DNA from: Ancistrus triradiatus
Lineage: Eukaryota; Chordata; Actinopteri; Siluriformes; Loricariidae
Direction of reading: 5' to 3'
DNA: 64,000 bases
NCBI GenBank assembly: GCA_025084515.1
Contig: JAJAGP010000861.1
Location: 124,001 to 188,000 of the forward strand
Both the position numbers and the translations under genes were made by a program. The notes under the pieces are model-generated. The model was not told the DNA's origin and did not search any database. It saw nothing but the letters and a program-made list of their open reading frames with translations. Below are positions 1-10,079 of this stretch, piece by piece (the stretch's first letter is position 1; every line of letters starts with the position of its first letter).

Positions 1-1003
1 ATGTGGTAGAAATGTTTAATGCCAGGAGTATGTCTTCAAAAATGGGGACAAATTGCCATAAACATTATAACTGAATAAAAAGGCTTCATGATAAAGCCAA
101 GTTTTTCAGATGTCCGACTCTGGATTCCTTCCCCATGACCGATGCAGATTGCTTTTATATGCCAGAGTTGCACAACAATGGCATTACAAGATAAATAAGA
201 TTAAATAAGACTTTGCTTAATACTAAATCACATGATTTAGCGTGACAGCACACTGGTGTAGCAGTTAAGTGTTGGTGCCTCATGGCTCTGTGGTGTTGAG
301 TTTAATCCCTGTTCTCTTGGCACACACACACACACACATTGGTTCTCTCTTGAGATTACAGTTTGTCTCTCAAAAGCATGTATATGGGTGGGTAGATATT
401 TAAATTGCCCCTAGCTGTGAGTGTAATACTCTGCAATGCACCAATGCCATGTCTAGGCAGTATTTTGGCCTTGCACCCATTGTATCTTGGCTCATCTCCA
501 GACCCAAATCTACCCAGACAAGGATAAAGCAGATACTCAAAATGAACCAATGATTATTGAATGGTTCAGCAGATTTTTTTTCACATTTTATCTCCACTAT
601 TTTTCCTGGTGATCAGGGTCAGATCTCCAGAGAACACACGGTGTAGGAATAAGTGTGCTCTGGACTGGATGGCAGTCATCAGCTGAGTAGAGGGTGCTGT
701 TGCAGCACTGAGGTATGACCTTTTATCCAGCCTCATCCACCCCAGACACAGCTAACTATGTCTGCGTCCAGTGTCTGAATGCACAGCCAGGAAGCAAGTT
801 TCGGTGGGCTAGTATATTATTTAATTGAAATTTGCCATATTATGGTGGGTTTTTTTTTCATCTTAACCCCACTTTTTTACTGGTTAGAGCAAGAGGGAGA
901 ACACAGGGTGCAGGCCTTCTGTTTCCTGGATGGGACGTCAGTCCATCACAGGGCTGACATCCGTCGCTGAACTGACACTGAGCCTCTTGAGTGCCTTTAC
1001 ATT
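1..1003. other. asap2 intron 1, no gene seen
   Basis: A (CA)n run at about 321-339 and low-copy-looking sequence with degenerate dispersed-repeat motifs (GGATAAAGCAG near 525; a related block to 22,900-23,030). Short ORFs here have no recognisable content. Confidence 0.5.
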
Positions 1004-1193
1004 TACATTTGTCATTTAGCAGGCGCCCTTATCCAGAGCGACTTGCAACTGACTTACAGTGGATGCATTTGTGGGTTAACGACCTTGCTCAATGACCCAA
1101 CAGTGGCAGCTTGGCAGAGGTGGGATTTCAACCCTGGATCAAGAGATAGTACCTTAACACGTAGACCACCACAGTTCCAAGACCTTGACCTTT
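1004..1193 (-). repeat. tRNA-derived SINE, family S1
   Basis: Minus-oriented. The tail TTTACATTTACATTTGTCAT, the shared body CTTATCCAGAGCGACTT and an internal B-box-like GGGATTTCAACCC match the other S1 copies here (best copy 8,277-8,495). S1 carries a tRNA-like head and the 3' end 'tctggataagggcgtctgctaaatg'. Confidence 0.8.
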
Positions 1194-1432
1194 CATGCCC
1201 CTGTTGCAAACACATGCTCAGGATTCCACACAGAGGCAACATACTCTGCCTCAGGTGAAGTGGGTAGGAGTTGTGTTTTGAACCAAAGGTTCTAAGCCAT
1301 CGATAGTGCCTGAATAGCAAGTCCCAACCTCATCAGGTCCAGAGTGCAAAGCATGAGGACTCATCAAAGCCCGTTTTGTGAGTTGGCTGGCTCTGAGACA
1401 GATCTGAGGCAGATCTGAGGGGTATTCTGGGA

Positions 1433-1754
1433 TAAGGGTGGGCAATATGATATTATATTGTATGTTTTTTTTATCGTGATAGACAATATGCTTTTACATC
1501 AAACAGTGCTTAAAGAACACTGACCAACTGCTTGTTTCATTATAAAGAGTGTAATTAGTCCTGTTTACTAGGATGAAATGCAGCATATTTTGAATATAAA
1601 AACACTTCACTATGTATAAGATAATATTTTAATAGTAGTTTTTAAGACTGTCAATACTGATGCATTTTGTCTGCGATCACATGAAGAGTGACAAATATTA
1701 AGCATCATGAAAATGCTTTTAATTATTGCAATATAATACTTTTTACCATATCGT
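1433..1754. mobile_element. hAT-type MITE fragment, same family as 49,733-50,092
   Basis: Starts GGGTGGGCAATATGA and shares ATCGTGATAGACAATATGC, CAGTGCTTAAAGAACACTGA and GATGCATTTTGTCTGCGA with the complete copy in reverse orientation. Its last ~10 bp are missing where it meets the Tc1 remnant. Confidence 0.75.
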
Positions 1755-2262
1755 GTTTGGAGGAAGAAGAATTCTGAGTTGCGCCATACCTACTGCGAAG
1801 CATGGGGGTGGAAACCTCATGCTTTGGGGCTGTTTTTCTGCAAAGGGGACAGGACGACTGATCCGTGTTAAGGGAAGAATGAACGGGGCCATGTATCGTG
1901 AGATTTTAAGCCAAAACCTTCTTCCATCAGTGAGAGCATTGAAGATGGAACGTGGCTGGGTCTTCCAGCATGACAATGATCCCAAACACACCGCTTGGGC
2001 AACGAAGGAGTGGCTCCTTAAAAAGCATTTCAAGGTCCTGGAGTGGCCTAGCCAGTCTCCAGACCTCAGCCCCATAGAAAGTTTGTGGATGGAGTTGAAA
2101 GTCCGTGTTGCCCAGCGACAGCCCCAAAACATCACTGCTCTAGAGGAGATCTGCATGGAGGAATGGGCCAAAATACCAGCTACAGTGTGTGTAAACCTGT
2201 TGAAGACTTACAGGAAACGTTTGACCTCTGTCATTGCCAACAAAGGTTATTTCAAGTATTGA
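1755..2262 (+). pseudogene. Tc1 transposase, C-terminal two thirds
   Basis: An open frame from the truncation to TGA at 2,260-2,262 with KHGGGNLMLWGCFSAKGTGR, the second catalytic Asp in QHDNDPKHTA and the Glu in SPDLSPIESLW. The N-terminal paired-like DNA-binding domains and first Asp are missing, so it cannot be active. Confidence 0.9.
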
Positions 2263-2480
2263 GTTGAACCAAATGTATTGTCCAAATACATATTTTCCAC
2301 CATAAGTTACAATTAAATTCTTAAAAATCCTACTATGTGATTTTCTGGATTTTTTTTTCCTCATTTTGTCTCCCATAGTTGAAGTGTACCTATGATGAAA
2401 ATTACAGACCTCTCTCATCCTTCTAAGTAGGAGAACTTGCACAATCAGTGGCTGACTAAATACTTTTTTACCCCACTGTA
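1755..2480 (+). mobile_element. 5'-truncated Tc1/mariner element, family A
   Basis: Begins inside the transposase at the codons for FGGRR and runs to the 3' terminal repeat (GGCTGACTAAATACTTTTTT then CCCCACTGTA). Confidence 0.9.
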
Positions 2481-2514
2481 TATTATTTTGTCACATCTGG
2501 AGCAAGGTCACATC

Positions 2515-2705
2515 AATACTAGTCAGACATGCTCACACTGGAGCAAATTAGACAGACTAATTAGCATAACTTGTGTCTTTGGAATGTAAGGGAAACCGGA
2601 GTACCCAGATAAGGGGGTTTAACGCCAGGACAAATCAACGGTCATTTTCCTATCAAATATTGAAGTACCCGAAGTAAACCTATGCAGACATGGGGAGGAC
2701 ATGCA
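2515..2705 (-). repeat. Dispersed tRNA-SINE-like repeat, family S2
   Basis: Contains the S2 core: CTCACACTGGAGCAAATTAG, TGTCTTTGGAATGTAAGG, AAACCGGAGTACCC, and an ending GCAGACATGGGGAGGACATG. S2 recurs at 3,140, 10,245, 34,880, 36,425, 39,000, 52,005 and 56,700. Confidence 0.7.
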
Positions 2706-3139
2706 AATGCCAAACAGGTCGATGTCCGAGGTCAGGATCGTGCACTGCCTCTGGCAAAGTGTGGTCTGAGTTGTGTTGAGCCAAGGGTTCTAATCCATCA
2801 CAGATACCTGAATAGCAAGGCCCAGCATTGTCAGGTCCAGAGCGCGAAGCATTAAGACCCACCATTGTAAACTGGCTTTCTCCTGTAGTGGGCAGCAAAG
2901 GTCTCGGGCAGATCTGAGGGGTAGTGTGGGCCATGGATGGATTACCCTATGATCAGGATGACAATCGGCATATGATCCTTGGTCTCCACCTCACCAAAAG
3001 CTGCTGAGTTACAGAGCCCACTCTGGGATGGGGCTATGGTTTGTGTCACGTGATGCACACCGGGGTTACACCTAACAAGGTCAGAATTGGATTGGATTGG
3101 ATTTTTTTGGAGCTAATTGTTTATTTAATGTCACATTAA

Positions 3140-3310
3140 GGTTACTACTCAGGCACACTCACACTAGGGCAATTTAAAGTGACCAATTAACCTAACAGGT
3201 GTCTTTTGAATGTAGGGGAAACCAGAGTAACCAGATAAGGGGGTTTAAGGCCAGGACAGTTCAAGAGCCATTTGCCTGGCAGATATCGGAGTACCTGGAG
3301 TCGGGATCAT
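3140..3310 (-). repeat. S2 dispersed repeat, second copy
   Basis: CACTCACACTAGGGCAATTT and AACAGGTGTCTTTTGAATGT match the copy at 2,515; both share the unusual CCAGATAAGGGGGTTTAA, suggesting a local duplication. Confidence 0.7.
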
Positions 3311-5740
3311 ACTGATGAATGCCACTTGATGTACAGAGAATAGGAACTTGTAGAATTGTGATAAGTAACTGTCTCCTCTTTGTCATCACTAATAAGACCC
3401 TGTGAATAACCAGGTCCAGTCACAGACAGTAACTAAGGAATGAATGTGGGCGTGCTGTAACACAGACAGAGGGAGAGAGAGATACAGCATGGCAGGTACA
3501 GACAGAACCACAGCCACATTTTACAGATGGAGGTGGAGCAAAGAGCAGGACGAGGAGTTCCATCAGAGGCAAGTTTCGACACGATCCAGCATTCTACTGG
3601 AAGAACAGGAAAGGTGACTCTAGATCAAGTAACTGTCTATATTCTCAGTGTACGTACTTGGGAAACCACCACTTAAAGTAGTGCCACATGACCTAACATC
3701 TACATGATGTCCACAACATGCCACAAAAAAAACAAAAAAAAAACATTTACAAAAGCAGAAATAGTAAGCTGTATAATTTAGTGTGACCAACATCAGGTGG
3801 TTTTAACTGGGTTTTTTGCCATTGTCTGAGTACTGAGAACTGTGTTACAAAATTAGCTGTAATTGCCATGAAGGATTTTCTTGATTTGTTGCTTTTAAGC
3901 CATGTTTAGTCTTGTGCAAAAGTTGAGGCGCCCCCAGTTGAATGACTTTTTGTTCATGTTGAATGAAAAGAGTTTTGCAAGGAACAATCATAAATATGAC
4001 ATATTTTGCAAATACAAGTACGTGCCATCCAACATCCGCGTTACGGCCTGTGGAACAGATTGTTGACCAAAATGGTCGTTGACAAGACAAAGTCCAGGGT
4101 TCAAATCCAGTTCCAAGCCAAGCTGCCCCTGTTGGGTTCATGATCAAGTCTCTTAACTTACAACTGCTTGGACTGTAATAATATAGAAGTTGTAAGGGCA
4201 TCTGCTAAATGAATAAATGTAAATCACAGACGATATCAGAACTGAACCCTACACTGGCACGCCGCCGTCAGCCATGAAACATTCAGATGGAAAAAGACTC
4301 AACCCAACATTGGCATGAATCGGTACACTAGACATGAACAGGGAACTCCTCTGCCGCTGTAACACAGACAGAAACTAGGAACTCGAAACGTGGTGAAACC
4401 GATAAACAATCTGTTTATTCAGGTTTTCCCTGGTTCATACCGTGTGTCTGTCAAGGTGAGGTTTGTCCATCAATCTGACTGCACAGGCATTTTCTTGCTT
4501 AAGTGCTATACTGATTCACCAGGCAGGAGTTCCTGGTTCTTGTATCTGTTTCACTCGGCAGGAGTTCCCTGTTCATGTCTGTGTCAGTAGGCACCATCTC
4601 CCTATCTCACTCGATCTGTCTGCATGACTCATTGCCGACTCGCCACTGGCAGCATCAAAGTGTAGGGTTGGGTTCCGGCACCATCTGTCTCCTCTGTGTT
4701 CATTGTCCATAAGCCAGCAGTGGATCAATAGTTAAGGAACTGAAGTATTGACCAGGGTTAGGGGTACAAATCCCAGGTGCCACTGCTGGCCCTTAAACAA
4801 GACCCTTAACTGCCAGTTGCTTGGGTCGTAAAGATTTTTATGCAAGAAAAAAACGAATGCGATATTTAATGTAGCGGGACCTTCACACCAAATCCGATGC
4901 ATTTCTGTCTAAACACTCTGAAAACTCCATTTCCACTTTTGCTTTCTTTAATTTCCCTTCTCTTAATGCGTGACAGAGATTTCGCAGTGTCTTTTTCACG
5001 TCGGCAGCTTATAAAAAACAAAGGCACGAGAAAATATTAGTGCAGGAAGCTATCGTTTGTGTTTTTTTGTGGGCATGAACAGATTAGAATGCACTTCGAT
5101 AAACAAGAAAACAGCTCCATGCAGTCACTATGAGGTTTTCACCACCATTCCTCAGCCTTTCAGTTACAGTATATTCTGCCAGATATTTTCTTTAATATCC
5201 ATGTTTATACAGTCAGCATGTTTTATAGTCATATAAGTTATTGTGCTCTGTTCTGCCTGACAACCGAGCTCTGATTGGTCAGCCTGATTTTAGCGCATCC
5301 AAACAACCCAGAAACAGCCACTGATTAAAACTTTTATTCAGCGTCTCAGTCCGTCAGTTTCACACTCGGTGTGAAGGACTGCAATGATATACGTGTGTTC
5401 TTTTTCAAAACTTGACGTGAGTTTTTTTTCGTCCGTAAAAATCAGACTCGGTATGAAAAGGCCTTCAGAGTTCATCTGGGTGTAGAAAAAGAGGAGGGAT
5501 GTCCCTGCATGGCAACAATACTTCATTCCATTACTTAATTGCATAAAAATTAGACATGATGGGATGTCAATATGTTTATAAACATTGTCATTATACTTTT
5601 AGTACTTATTATATGTGCACTAAAGTATCCAACTGAAATCTTGTGTTTAGTTTCTGGGAAGCATTAGTCTATAGTCTAACAGGTAATAAGTGCTAGAAAT
5701 GCTAGATAGATGATCGAATAATTGCATCATCATGCTTTTA
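3311..5740. other. asap2 intron 1, mostly unassigned with two degenerate S1 SINEs
   Basis: S1-like copies lie at about 4,095-4,230 (GGGTTCAAATCC, TCTGCTAAATGAATAAATG) and 4,705-4,850 (GGGTACAAATCCC). The section 4,870-5,550 is AT-rich and non-coding, with possible inverted ends CTTCACACC near 4,880 and GGTGTGAAGG near 5,370. No gene is seen. Confidence 0.5.
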
Positions 5741-7280
5741 CAGTGGGGCAAAAAAGTATTTAGTCAGCCACTGATTGTGCAAGTTCTCCTACTTAGAAAG
5801 ATGAGAGAGGTCTGTAAGTTTCATCATAAGTACACTTCAACTATGAGAGACAAAATGAGAAAGAAAATCCAGGAAATCACATTGTAGGATTTAAAAAAAA
5901 TTTCATTGTAAATCATGGTGGAAAAGAAGTATTTGGTCACCCACAAACAAGCAAAATTTCTGGCTCTCACAGACCTGTAACTTTAGGAAGTTCTTCTGTC
6001 CTCCACTCATTACCTGTATTAATGGCTCCTGTTTGGCCTCGTTATCTGTATAATAGACACCTGTCTACAGCCTCAAACAATCAGACTCCAAACTAAACCA
6101 TGGCCAAGACCAAAAAGCTGTCGAAGGACACCAGGAAGAAAATTGTAGACCTGCAGCCGGTTGGGAAGAGTGAATCTACAATAGGCAAGCAGGTTGGTGT
6201 GAATAAATCAACTGTAAGAAAATGGAAGACATACAAGACCATTGATAATCTCCCTCGATCTGGGGCTCCACACAAGATCTCATCCCGTGGGGTCAAAATG
6301 ACCATGAGAACGGTGAGCAAAACTCCCAGAACTATACAGAGGGACCTGATGAATGACCTGCAGAGAGCTGGGACCAAAGTAACAAAGGCTACCATTAGTA
6401 ACACACTACGCCGAGAGGGACTCCGATCCTGCAGTGCCAGGAGTGTCCCCCTGCTTAAGCCAGTACATGTCCAGGCCCGTCTGAAGTTTGCCATAGAGCA
6501 TATGGATGATCCAGAAGAGGATTGGGAGAATATCATGTGGTCAGATGAAACCAAAATAGAACTTTTTCGTAAAAACTCACCTTTGTCGTGTTTGGAGGAA
6601 GAAGAATGCCGAGTTGCATCCCAAGAAAACCATACCTACTATGAAGCATGGGGGTGGAAACATCATGCTTTGGGGCTTTCTTCCTGTAAAGGGGACAGGA
6701 CGACTGATCCGTGTTAAGGGAAGAATGAACGGGGCCATGTATCGTGAGATTTTAAGCCAAAACCTCCTTACATCAGTGAGAGCATTGAAGATGGAACGTG
6801 GCTGGGTCTTCCAGCGTGACAATGATCCCAAACACACCGCTCTGGCAACAAAGGAGTGGCTCCGTAAAAAGCATTGCAAGGTCCTGGAGTGGCCTAGCCA
6901 GTCTCCAGACCTCAGCCCCATAGAAAATTTGTGGAGGGAGTTGAAAATCCGTGTAGCCCCAAAACATCACTGCTCTAGAGGAGATCTGCATGGAGGAATG
7001 GGCCAAAATACCAGCTACAGTGTGTGCAAACCTGATGAAGACTTACAAGAAATGTTTGACCTCTGTCATTGCCAACAATGGTTATGTTACAAAGTAATTG
7101 AGTTGAACTTTGTTATTGACCCAATACCTTATTTTCCACCATGATTATTGTCCACAGGGATTTTTTTCTCATTTTGTCTCTCATAGTTGAAGTATATGTA
7201 TGATGAAAATTACAGACCATTTTTCCAAGTAGGAGAACTTGCACAATCAGTGGCTGACTAAATACTTTGTTGCCCCACTG
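5741..7280 (+). mobile_element. Full-length Tc1/mariner element, family A
   Basis: Flanked by TA (5,739-5,740 and 7,281-7,282). Ends CAGTGGGGCAAAAAAGTATT and TACTTTGTTGCCCCACTG are inverted repeats, with inner repeats AGCCACTGATTGTGCAAGTT. Length 1,540 bp. Confidence 0.95.
6100..7097 (+). pseudogene. Tc1 transposase, frameshifted
   Basis: Starts MAKTKKLSKDTRKKIVDLQP with the helix-turn-helix STIGKQVGVNKSTVRKW. It keeps DDE residues (MWSDETK, NDPKHTA, SPIENLW), but the frame breaks after ELFRKNS and again near 6,955, and a short internal segment is missing relative to the 1,755 copy. Inactive. Confidence 0.9.
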
Positions 7281-7282
7281 TA

Positions 7283-8074
7283 ACTGTTTCTACATTTTTG
7301 CCACAGGCCACAGGATACACAGCTGGACTAAACATGGAATCACTAAATCAGGATTCAGAACTGTCCACCTGCTGTCATTACCACTCTCTGGACCCTTTGC
7401 AGACTGGAAACTTTTAACATCCGTCTTTTCAAAGCCAAACCACTTCCATGCAAGTGAGGATGGTATTCAATCTAATGACAGACTGTGAGGCTGGCATGCC
7501 TGTCTATCGTCGCCCTGATGCAGTTTGTTCACTCATTTTTAACTTCAGTCCTGCACTTTTCGGTAAAACTCTAGCTTGGTTTGTGCACGCTACATGTACT
7601 CAGTGCACATATGCAGTAGTCTATCCTATCTGGTTACATGATGCAGTGAATATCTGCTCTTAAGACATGTGTTTGACTGTCTTTTGCTAATTGAGTGACA
7701 TACTCGATAATGTCAGCTTGCATATCGTTAAAACAACAATTAAGGTCTTATCGTAGACTGCATATATCACACACTCCTAATCTCAAAGATTTTTTTCTTT
7801 GTGACAGTTGCCTTCAGCTGCTCATTTAGGATTTAGGTTTGGCTTTAGCTTCCTTGTGACAATGTCTATTACATTAAACATTCACAGTGAATGCCAAAAC
7901 TCTGAGACAATGCTTGTGTGGATCTTTTTAGAGAATGATTCCTACTGCACCAGGATAATGGAGCAAACACTCTCAAAGCTTTGCAACAATTACTTCAAGA
8001 CCAAAGAGTTTTGACTGTCATAGACCACAGTCACGGTCTCCTCAAAGCCAAGCATTCAGCAAGATCACAAAATA
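7283..8074. other. asap2 intron 1, no gene; hAT-MITE tail at ~7,700-7,783
   Basis: Unassigned AT-rich sequence. At 7,725-7,783 AAAACAACAATTAAGGTCTT and a final ATATATCACACACTCCTA match the right end of the MITE at 23,364-23,863. Confidence 0.55.
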
Positions 8075-8275
8075 GGCTATTCTATGGATTTTCTATGGAA
8101 ATATTTGTCTCAGTTCTCATCGTTTGCTCGGTCCTCAACACACTTGCCTAAACTTGTACGAGTTGAAGCACATGACTCATTCCAGCCAAATCTTCACGAT
8201 TCAGTACACAATGATTCAGTGATTCAGATTCACAATAGCTCTCACTCAGTACAGATCTATATTCTATTTATTGTG
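8075..8275. mobile_element. Fragment of TA-type MITE family (see 30,459-31,167 and 50,849-52,166)
   Basis: TTTGTCTCAGTTCTCATCGT, TTTGCTCGGTCC and CGATTCAGTACACA match the copy at 50,910-51,060. Both termini are absent. Confidence 0.65.
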
Positions 8276-8276
8276 T

Positions 8277-8495
8277 TTACATTTACATTTACAGCATTTA
8301 GCAGACGCCCTTATCCAGAGCGACTTACAATTAATACAATCTTACAATCCAAGCAATTGTGCGTTAAGGGCCTTGCTCAAGGACCCAACAGTGGGCAGAG
8401 GTGGGATTGGCAGAGCTGGGCAGAGGTGGGATTTGAACCCTGGACCTTTTGGTCCATAGTCCAGTATCTTACCCGCCAGGCTACCACAGTCCCAC
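8277..8495 (-). repeat. tRNA-derived SINE S1, near full length
   Basis: Minus-oriented: head with reversed A-box region (AGGCTACCACAGTCCC on plus), B-box GGTTCAAATCCCACCTC in reverse, tail GCATTTAGCAGACGCCCTTA. It has a small internal duplication of GGCAGAGGTGGGATT. Confidence 0.85.
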
Positions 8496-8725
8496 AGTGT
8501 TTGTCTTCATATATATAAAGTATTGTATTCCCAGTACATATAAGTCACCATGGATCCTCATAAGATTACTTATAACAGCGAATTGAAAGGCATAGCACTT
8601 AACATAGCACTTAAATTGTTATGCTGATTATATTATTTGCAATAAAAAACATTACACTAAATTTGAAAAAATGAAAAATATTAGCATTATCACCAGTGGT
8701 CTCAAACTTTTGGCCCCCACTGTAC

Positions 8726-8925
8726 ATTTAGTCATGTAACTTATATCATTCTTATCAAGAGCAGTTTACAACTGATGCAATCTTATAAGGTACAATCCAA
8801 GCAATTTTGTGTTAAGGGCCATGTGACAACAGTGACAGCTTGGCAGAGTGAAGTGATGGGACTTAAACCCTGCACTTTCTTCTCAGTAGTCCAGTACTCC
8901 AACCACTGCCACCACAACAGTCACA
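8726..8925 (-). repeat. Degenerate S1 SINE
   Basis: ACATTTAGTCATGTAACTTA and AATCCAAGCAATTTTGTGTT are recognisable relics of the S1 tail and body. Confidence 0.65.
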
Positions 8926-9838
8926 TACTAAGCACTATCAAAACATTGTTTCCCAAATTGTGAACTATTACATAAAAACACTTCACCTGGCAGGCGTTCA
9001 GCTTAAAAGGCAACGTTTTTCAATAGTTTCAATGCAGTTCATGTTGAAGTTTCACAATGGAAAAAGTGGACGGAGAATAGTGAAGTAGAATTCAAAGATG
9101 TGGTGGACTATCCTGGTTGGAAAAGCTGATTGTGTGATAACGAAACTGCTTCTGTGTCGCTAACAAGGGATTTCTTTTTCTGCAGCATGTACTTTAGGGC
9201 CACATTGTCTAACTGAACAGCAACCACAGAAATTGATACACATGGCAACGCAGGAAAATCTGTCTAATCTAATAAAAAACACAACTGTTCTAGGTGAAAC
9301 ATTCCAATGAAAACATTTCCAGGACAAAAAAAAACCTGGCATGCGAATTTTACATTAAGAATTTCTTACCACGGAGTGATTTCACTGTCACAATTAGATA
9401 AATACATTTAAATTTGTGACCCCATTGACTGTACGAACAATTCCAAATATTAATCCATTTTGAGAACCAAAGGTCCTAGGGGAGGTCAGTTTACATTAAA
9501 CGTTTAGGAGAATGTTCATATCAGAGAGGACTTACTGATACAAATGAAAGGTAACAATCCAAGCAATTGGGAGTTTCAGCCCATGAACAAGGACCAAGGA
9601 ACTGGCAAACTTGACAGGATAAACTAGTCCAGGACCTAACCACGGCACACCGCAGAGACACTGACTCAGAATGTGTAATTATGATGAGGAATATTTTCCA
9701 AATAGCACTGTAAATTAGTCAAATAGAGCAAATTTAAAGTAGGCAACTACGAAGGCCTGTGATGTGGAATACAAAAACTCTTTATTTAATTACTGTTAGA
9801 CAGTGTTGTGTGGTGTAGGTTAGTGTAGTACAACGAGT
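8926..9838. other. asap2 intron 1, nothing recognised
   Basis: AT-rich sequence without a supportable ORF; a short S1-like scrap is at about 9,556-9,600. Confidence 0.5.
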
Positions 9839-10078
9839 TAGCATAGTGGGACGGTGGTGTCTAGCGATTAGGGTTACTGGAACTTCTATGGACCAGAAAA
9901 GGTTCAAATCCTACATCTGCCAAGCTGCATTGTTGGGTCCTTGAGCAAGGCCCTTAACCACAAATTGCTTGGATGTAAGGATAATTTTTTTTATAAATTG
10001 TAAGTCGATTTTTTTTGGGGGGTTTTGGATTAAGGGCCATCTGCTACAATGGACATAAACGTTAAATGTAAATTGTAG
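9839..10078 (+). repeat. S1 SINE, plus orientation, error-rich
   Basis: GGTTCAAATCCTACATCTGC (B box), TTGGGTCCTTGAGCAAGGCC and tail CATCTGCTACAATGGACATA. Several single-base differences from consensus resemble read errors. Confidence 0.75.
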
Positions 10079-10079
10079 T

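Noticed and set aside
1743..2171. Antisense ORF over the Tc1 transposase
   Set aside because: Shadow of the real transposase frame; the same shadows occur at 6,577, 20,616, 41,905 and 54,666.
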